Part shown: piece by piece, positions 59,201-64,000 of the stretch
Numbering within the stretch: the stretch's first letter is position 1
Layout of the letters: each line of letters starts with the position of its first letter
Source of the DNA: Volvariella volvacea V23
Lineage: Eukaryota > Basidiomycota > Agaricomycetes > Agaricales > Pluteaceae
Direction of reading: 5' to 3'
Assembly: GCA_000349905.1 (NCBI GenBank)
Contig: KB722756.1
Span: 529,578-593,577, forward strand
Length of the DNA stretch: 64,000 bases
Made by a program: the position numbers and the translations under genes
The notes under the pieces: model-generated
Database searches by the model: none
Told to the model about the DNA's origin: nothing
What the model saw: only the letters and a program-made list of their open reading frames with translations

Positions 59201-60556
59201 AGCTACCTGAACAAAAGACAGGAAGACGGGCGTACGATAGCATTGAACTTCTTTAGCTTTTCTAACTTCTCTTCATTTTGCGACCATTCCTCCAGGAATG
59301 AGGGAACGCAGAAGATCATGTTACTGTTCACTGTTGTTGCACTCTCAAATATTCTGTCAGGTGTGGGGATAACGGGAGGGTCTTGAGGTTTGAAGTTGGC
59401 CAAAGTAAGACCAGAGAGGGTCTGCGAGCATCGTTAATAAGGTAAGAAACGGAAATCCGAAAACACATACCGCCCAACAAAGTGATACCACACCCATGGC
59501 ATCTACGATAAGACAGCGCCTCGTAAGTAGAAAGTATAATCACTCATGAACAACATACGGAAGAATGGAAGGGAATGGTTCGATAGGATTTGACCACAAA
59601 TGTCCGTCTCGCCATAATCTAGAACAGGCTGTGTTCAGCGTTAGTCTCAAAGAAGATGTCGATTCACGAACAAGGCTGGGTTCCCCATTGAAGGAGGTTG
59701 CTATGAGTAAGCGTGATGGGCTTAGGGAATGAAGTAGAGCCTATTTGTGAGTCCGTGATCAGCCATCAATCTGATTCGAATGGCAAGTATCACCGTCGGC
59801 TCTGCGTACCCGAAGAATGTAAGATCAACGCCGTATCCTTAACATTAGTCCCAGCTACACTGGGCAATCCTTGCGGCCCTTGCAAGCTCTTGGCATCGTA
59901 CAATTCTTGGAAGGAAGGCATAGGCAGTATTTCCACAGGTCTGATATCGTGTTCCTCAGTATCCATCCTCGCTAAGGCTGCCGTAGCAATGTCTTGCATG
60001 GCCTTGTCGCCACTAACGAGGAGATAGTGGACATCCATTTTCTCCAACAGGTTTGCTACACCGGCATCAGAGTTGCGTGGTGAGATGGGGAATGAACGAT
60101 ATCCAGCGCGCATGATTCCGGCGGAAATGGCGAAATAGGATAGCTGGTCTGTTAACGAAATCAGTTAGGGGTTGAATTCGTTACATGTCGAAACAGCGCT
60201 TCAAGGATGTTCGGGACAGTCTTGAGACAAGGGGAGGACTTGAAGAGCAATAAGAAATCAAGGAGTGACGCACCAGCAACCGCAAGTATACCAATCACAG
60301 GTTTCTTCTTCTCTGTTGCAACAGACCTCGGCACAGCTTTGAGGATGATTCTGGCAGCATTGTACACTGCGTTCAGCGCATCCTTCCAACACACAGTGTT
60401 GACCTTCCCATTGTCATCATAAACGAAGAGTGGGTGATCGCCATTGTGTTGATGATGGTAGTCGAAGATCTCTGGAATGCTTAGCGAATGGTCGATTGGC
60501 GGCGGGGTGAACGTTTTGCTAGACAAGCCCTGTGGCTGTGGAAAGGAATGCGCCAT
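56217..60556 (-). CDS. Adenylate-forming reductase (NRPS-like, A-T-R architecture)
   Basis: About 1,100 residues over many short exons; domains are clear. The start is MAHSFPQPQGLSS at 60556. The A domain shows ILHSSGSTSFPKPITLTHSN, with the phosphate loop split by an intron near 59810-59735, then LANFKPQDPPVIPTPDRIF, LFGGAPLQQSVGDMLYQQG and a T-E-L motif after FYGA. The carrier domain has DDIFQSGCD-S-LQATWIRN; its attachment Ser codon is split by the 49-nt intron 57838-57886. The reductase domain shows LLTGSTGGLGSYMLEAM, a YPESKW catalytic Tyr-Lys, and a stop at 56217. Such enzymes activate an acid with ATP, load it on the carrier and reduce it to an aldehyde with NADPH, as aryl- or aminoadipate-type reductases do. 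The substrate is not deducible. Exon ends not all resolved. Confidence 0.88.
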
Positions 60557-61615
60557 CAATCCAAACTCCAGAAAATGAGGGTATAAAGAAACGAAGCGCC
60601 GCAGATAGCGCAGAGGACTGAAGGAAGTGGGTGGAGAAAGGGAGGAAGGCACTCACAAGGGCTATAGCGTTTACCCGCTTATAAGTGCTTCTGAATCAAA
60701 CTGAAACTGGACGCGCTGGTCTGGAGTTAAGGTACTGGAACGGAGCGCATTATACGGAGGGTCCGCGAACAAAGACCCAGGTAGGTGTTTTAATCTAACT
60801 CCACAACCATCACTACCTCGGCTACTACCGAAAAATGCCGCAGTCTCTTATTGTAGCCTGAAGAGGGCGGGCAGAGTGCTGTTGACAGACAGTAGAGCTT
60901 TGAAGATAGCCATTATTAAAGGGTCACTTACTATACACGAGGCCATGTGCCCTGAGATGAAGATAGATTTTGAATCCATTCATGTGCCTGGAAAAAGAGT
61001 TTGTATGTAACCCTTTCAAACCCAGGTCTCGCTAAAAGTAGTCTACACTTAAATTAGCTCAATAACCGTGGTGGGGTATGATGAAGGATTTGCGTCTCTC
61101 AACCAGTAGAAGAGTATAAAGGTTCATAAAGGCAGGTGACTCATAAAATGAGTTCGGACGGCATTCCCAACAGAGGGAATACAATGGATTGCATGTAATG
61201 CAGATTGAACGCTGAGCTTACCACTAGCAATAGCTGGGCACCATTACCTGGACGAGTTCGAGCTATAGGTGTAATGATGGTGGCGGCAAAGGTGATGGTG
61301 TTGTTGTATTTGCAGAATAAATGGGTGCCTGTCCCACATGTCATAGTCCACGCAGGTCGGGTCTGCCTTGAAGGCCCCGAGTAATTGACGATGGGACTAT
61401 GTCAACTTTGAATGCTGTGAGTGCCAGCGTAGTTTTTCACTTAGAAGCGAGGATAATAGTTGGAATCCGAGCATAGCTCTGCGTAACTCGAAGATCAAGT
61501 TCGGTGCTTACCATCAAGTCGTCAAGACGTCGGTACGCCCGAATTTGGTATATGACGGCTACGTGTGACATACCGTTCTTGTGACATCAAGGTGGTTTTC
61601 GCTCTACCACGCCCA
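60557..61615. other. Intergenic, no gene supported
   Basis: Only short frames (for example 61344-61141 minus) without signal. It should contain divergent promoters for the adenylate-forming reductase (minus) and the HNH-APH gene (plus). Confidence 0.45.
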
Positions 61616-63415
61616 ATGGTTCGCCTACCAATCGTTACAGAAGCTCTTCGTGTTCTTGAATCTCAATCCTTTTCCAGAGTTCACTTGGATATTCTATGGA
61701 CTTTTGTTGCCCAGTCCACTGATAAAAGGAATGTGGCAAAGTACATCATTGCGGAAAGCCAAAATGAAGGCAGCTTACTGCGTATTGCCACAGCACTCCA
61801 GGAGTTGCTAGACCATTGTACGTGTAGTATCATGCTAAGGCTCCTCTCCTAACTCTTGTGTAGTCCGTACCACGCTTCCTCCATCACCTGTGATATCACA
61901 GGAAACTCAAGATGCAATCATCTCTCGAGAAGGGGGAAAATGCTGTATCACCAAGCAGCAACCATCGTGGTGGTGGTTTGGTAGCCATAGGGTCTCAGTT
62001 CGCCACATTATTTCACCCTCTTTTTTTGCGACCCCACGAATGAACAAAGGCGGTGACATGGCGAAACTTCTCGATATGATGTTTGGCGAATCGCGAATGG
62101 ATGATATACGCTCCGTCGTCGGCCAATCGCGGGAAGAGTGCAGCGGCGAGAATCTGTGGTTCATTAGCGATCAGGCAGATCTCGCCATTAGGCTAGGTGC
62201 ACTACAGCTATCGTATGTACGGGACCGTCTTAATCAGTTCCCCGACCAGGAGGTAAGATAGGGCTCTCTTGCCTGTACGTGTGTGCTGACTACATCAGGC
62301 CTATAGGATAGAATGTTCCACTGTCATAGACTCCCCGAGACTCTTCACAGCTGATGGCGTTTTACTCAGTGAAAAGCAGCAGCGACAATATGTTACCTTC
62401 TCGACAAAGGCCGGAGTAAAGCCGCCTAATCAAATATTGATGGACTTCCTCAAGCGATTTACATTTATGTCATTCTCGGTTGGAGTCGAAATCAAGCGAA
62501 ACCGTGGTGCTTTTCGCACTGACTGGGATGGTGAGGAGTTTGCACGATTTATACTCTCCTGAACTAACTTAAATGGGGCAAGGGCTGATACCTACACCGG
62601 TTTCATTATATCGATGGATCTTTCAAGTAATCCCGAACTCAGTGCGCCTCCGCGTTTATAAACTCCTCTTTCGCGCCGGCGTATATCTCTACGGTGCGCC
62701 TGGGTTTGCATCAGGACCGGCCCAGCGCGTCCCGTTTGGTTTGTATATCAAGTGGGGTCCTCCTAACAGGCTTCGCAATGAAGAACGCGCATTGAAGCTT
62801 ATTGAACAGGAGACTACTATCCCAGCACCTCGCCACATTGGTACATGCGAAAAGGGTGACGGCGATCTCTACATGCTTGTAACTCGAATACCTGGTCGCA
62901 CCTTAAAGTCCACTCTTTTCACATTCTCCACAGCGGAACTCAAAAATCTCCGTTGGGACCTCATCCATGTGTTGATACGACTCAGAAGAGTACAAAATAA
63001 GTCGGGTTTTCTAATTTCTAATACTTTAGGAGAAGGTGTAAGATACCAATGCTTTGGGGAGGCACAATGCGGGCCTTTCTATTCCGAGCAAGATTTCGAT
63101 AATTTCATGCTTCAAAAATTTCTGGAACCGGAACGCCGGGAATTGCGCTCAGTCCTTTCGAATGATATTGTCCTCACGCATGGAGACTTGCATGGCGATA
63201 ATATTATCGTTCTTAATGGCCGGTTATCAGGAATTGTTGATTGGGAAATGGCCGCGTGGATGCCATCATACTGGGAGTATCTTCGGATGGAGCGCCTCGC
63301 TCTTCACGAAGGGGAGGAGATCTTACTTCGACCAGAAAAGGTCTTTAAAGAACTAGGGGAAGACTGGACTTCGTTGGTGTTAAGACAGGATAAGATATGG
63401 TCTTCGCTTGGATGA
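61616..63415 (+). CDS. HNH-like domain fused to APH-type phosphotransferase (predicted by a 53-nt intron)
   Basis: Exons 61616-61817, 61864-62252, 62299-62530 and 62583-63415 sum to 1656 nt, one open frame of 551 residues. The first ~270 residues resemble fungal HNH nucleases (AIISREGGKCCIT, VRHIISPSFF, NLWFISDQADLAIRLGALQL), but the second conserved His is not evident. The C-terminal part is an APH-fold kinase with LPFGLYIKW-like start (VPFGLYIKWGPPNRLRNE), the catalytic HGDLHGDNIIV and the metal-binding DWEMA. Without the last intron (GTGAGG to GCAAG, with CTAAC branch) there would be two genes: an HNH-like one ending at TGA 62560-62562 and an APH gene starting at 62573, only 10 bp later. 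That tiny spacing favours one spliced gene. The start could also be 61565. Confidence 0.6.
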
Positions 63416-63769
63416 AAACCAGAGGTTAAGGGTCACTCTTACCATAACTAACTGAAATGTATTTGAATTCGATAAATCGCTCCTGATACCATATGGCGTA
63501 CTTGGCTGTTGCGGCGGTAATAAAGTAATAGCCCTATCAGATTATTTGTAAGGTTCCTTCCTCCAGCGACCTCAAGTTTGCACACCATAATTGCAAATAT
63601 GTACCCAGTGTGATGGCGATGAAAATGACTCGAATACACCTAACACGTTGGTTAAGGTGCACATGATAATCAAAAGCCTGATAACTGTGATCTAGATAAA
63701 TGTAACAAGGATCCCTTCGCCCGCCACAATTAACTGCCCCAATTAACTCCTCCGGTCAACGATTCAACC
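63416..63769. other. Intergenic, no gene supported
   Basis: About 350 bp between the APH domain stop and the next start codon; a minus-strand frame (63639-63448) has no family signal. It probably holds a 3' untranslated region and the promoter of the next gene. Confidence 0.45.
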
Positions 63770-64000
63770 ATGGTGGCGTCGAGCACCAATGATCCCTCTG
63801 TTGTAGAGCAACATGAAAGCACACTCCATGCCGCTCTTGGCTCTTCAGAACAACAAGCACCAGGACCTCTCACCGCAGAATTTGATGGGTACTTAATGGT
63901 CATAGTTCAATATGGCCGTGATGGACCAACCTGGTCGTTGTTTTTGCAAACTGAATGGCCGAAGGGATATCTTGTCTGGTACGAACCTGAACATGGGCAG
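63770..64000 (+). CDS. 5' part of an unrecognised gene, cut by the window end
   Basis: An ATG at 63770 in the context CAACCATGGTGG (close to a good initiation context) opens a frame that runs 77 codons to the end of the window. It starts MVASSTNDPSVVEQHE and later reads EFDGYLMVIVQYGRDGPTW. Composition looks coding (acidic, then mixed), with no signal peptide. I do not recognise the family. Confidence 0.4.
   Translation, partial: MVASSTNDPSVVEQHESTLHAALGSSEQQAPGPLTAEFDGYLMVIVQYGRDGPTWSLFLQTEWPKGYLVWYEPEHGQ

Noticed and set aside
62573..63415. Stand-alone APH gene starting at 62573
   Set aside because: Possible, but the 10-bp distance to the upstream stop and an in-frame 53-nt intron make a spliced fusion more likely; noted as the alternative.
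1..64000. CRISPR arrays, rRNA and tRNA genes
   Set aside because: No regularly spaced repeats and no recognisable rRNA or tRNA sequence found by eye; a covariance-model scan would be needed to be certain about tRNAs.

Overview
The window reads as nuclear DNA of an Agaricomycete (mushroom-forming basidiomycete). The reasons are dense multi-exon genes with GT-AG introns of about 50-90 nt, many F-box-like copies, two DUF6534-type membrane proteins, two CAP10-like GT90 glycosyltransferases, an aryl-alcohol-oxidase-type GMC enzyme and a stand-alone A-T-R adenylate-forming reductase. I cannot name the species. Two blocks of exactly 100 N (1122-1221 and 33703-33802) are scaffold gaps. Exon boundaries were worked out by hand from splice sites and reading phase; where exon lengths are given, they sum to an open frame.

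Layout. 1-2 kb: two broken F-box copies around a gap. 3.4-4.3 kb: a secreted, probably GPI-anchored Cys-rich protein. 5.7-10.2 kb: a housekeeping island with a Mo25/Hym1 scaffold (minus), divergent glucosamine-6-phosphate N-acetyltransferase GNA1 (plus) and a small SH3 protein that looks like a detached RasGEF N-terminus. 10.5-11.9 kb: a decayed F-box gene. 12.0-15.6 kb: a direct tandem duplication carrying two copies of an unrecognised small gene that seems to use a 7-nt micro-exon. 16.0-18.4 kb: two intact F-box-like genes back to back. 18.9-21.1 kb: three small SMP (seed-maturation-protein-like) paralogues. 22.3-23.6 kb: a beta-propeller lactonase. 23.9-26.3 kb: two more decayed F-box-like copies. 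26.7-45.1 kb: a metabolic and surface region with GT90 (minus), GMC oxidoreductase (minus), an F-box remnant at a gap, an FAD monooxygenase, a second GT90 (plus) and two DUF6534-like membrane proteins. 45.5-46.1 kb: a decayed member of a fungal hypothetical family. 46.1-48.9 kb: no supportable gene. 48.9-56.1 kb: DNA polymerase epsilon catalytic subunit with an unusual RGG-rich N-terminus. 56.2-60.6 kb: the A-T-R adenylate-forming reductase, tail to tail with the polymerase. 61.6-63.4 kb: an HNH-like domain that appears to be spliced to an APH-type phosphotransferase. 63.8 kb to the end: the start of another gene.

How they work together. Pol epsilon, Mo25 and GNA1 are core functions (replication, polarity/RAM signalling, UDP-GlcNAc supply for chitin and glycans). 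The rest is typical fast-evolving accessory DNA. The 26.7-45 kb block (two glycosyltransferases, two flavin oxidases, two membrane proteins) could be a loose functional neighbourhood, but nothing in the sequence proves co-regulation. Both assembly gaps lie in or directly beside broken F-box-like copies, which fits a dispersed, repeat-like family.
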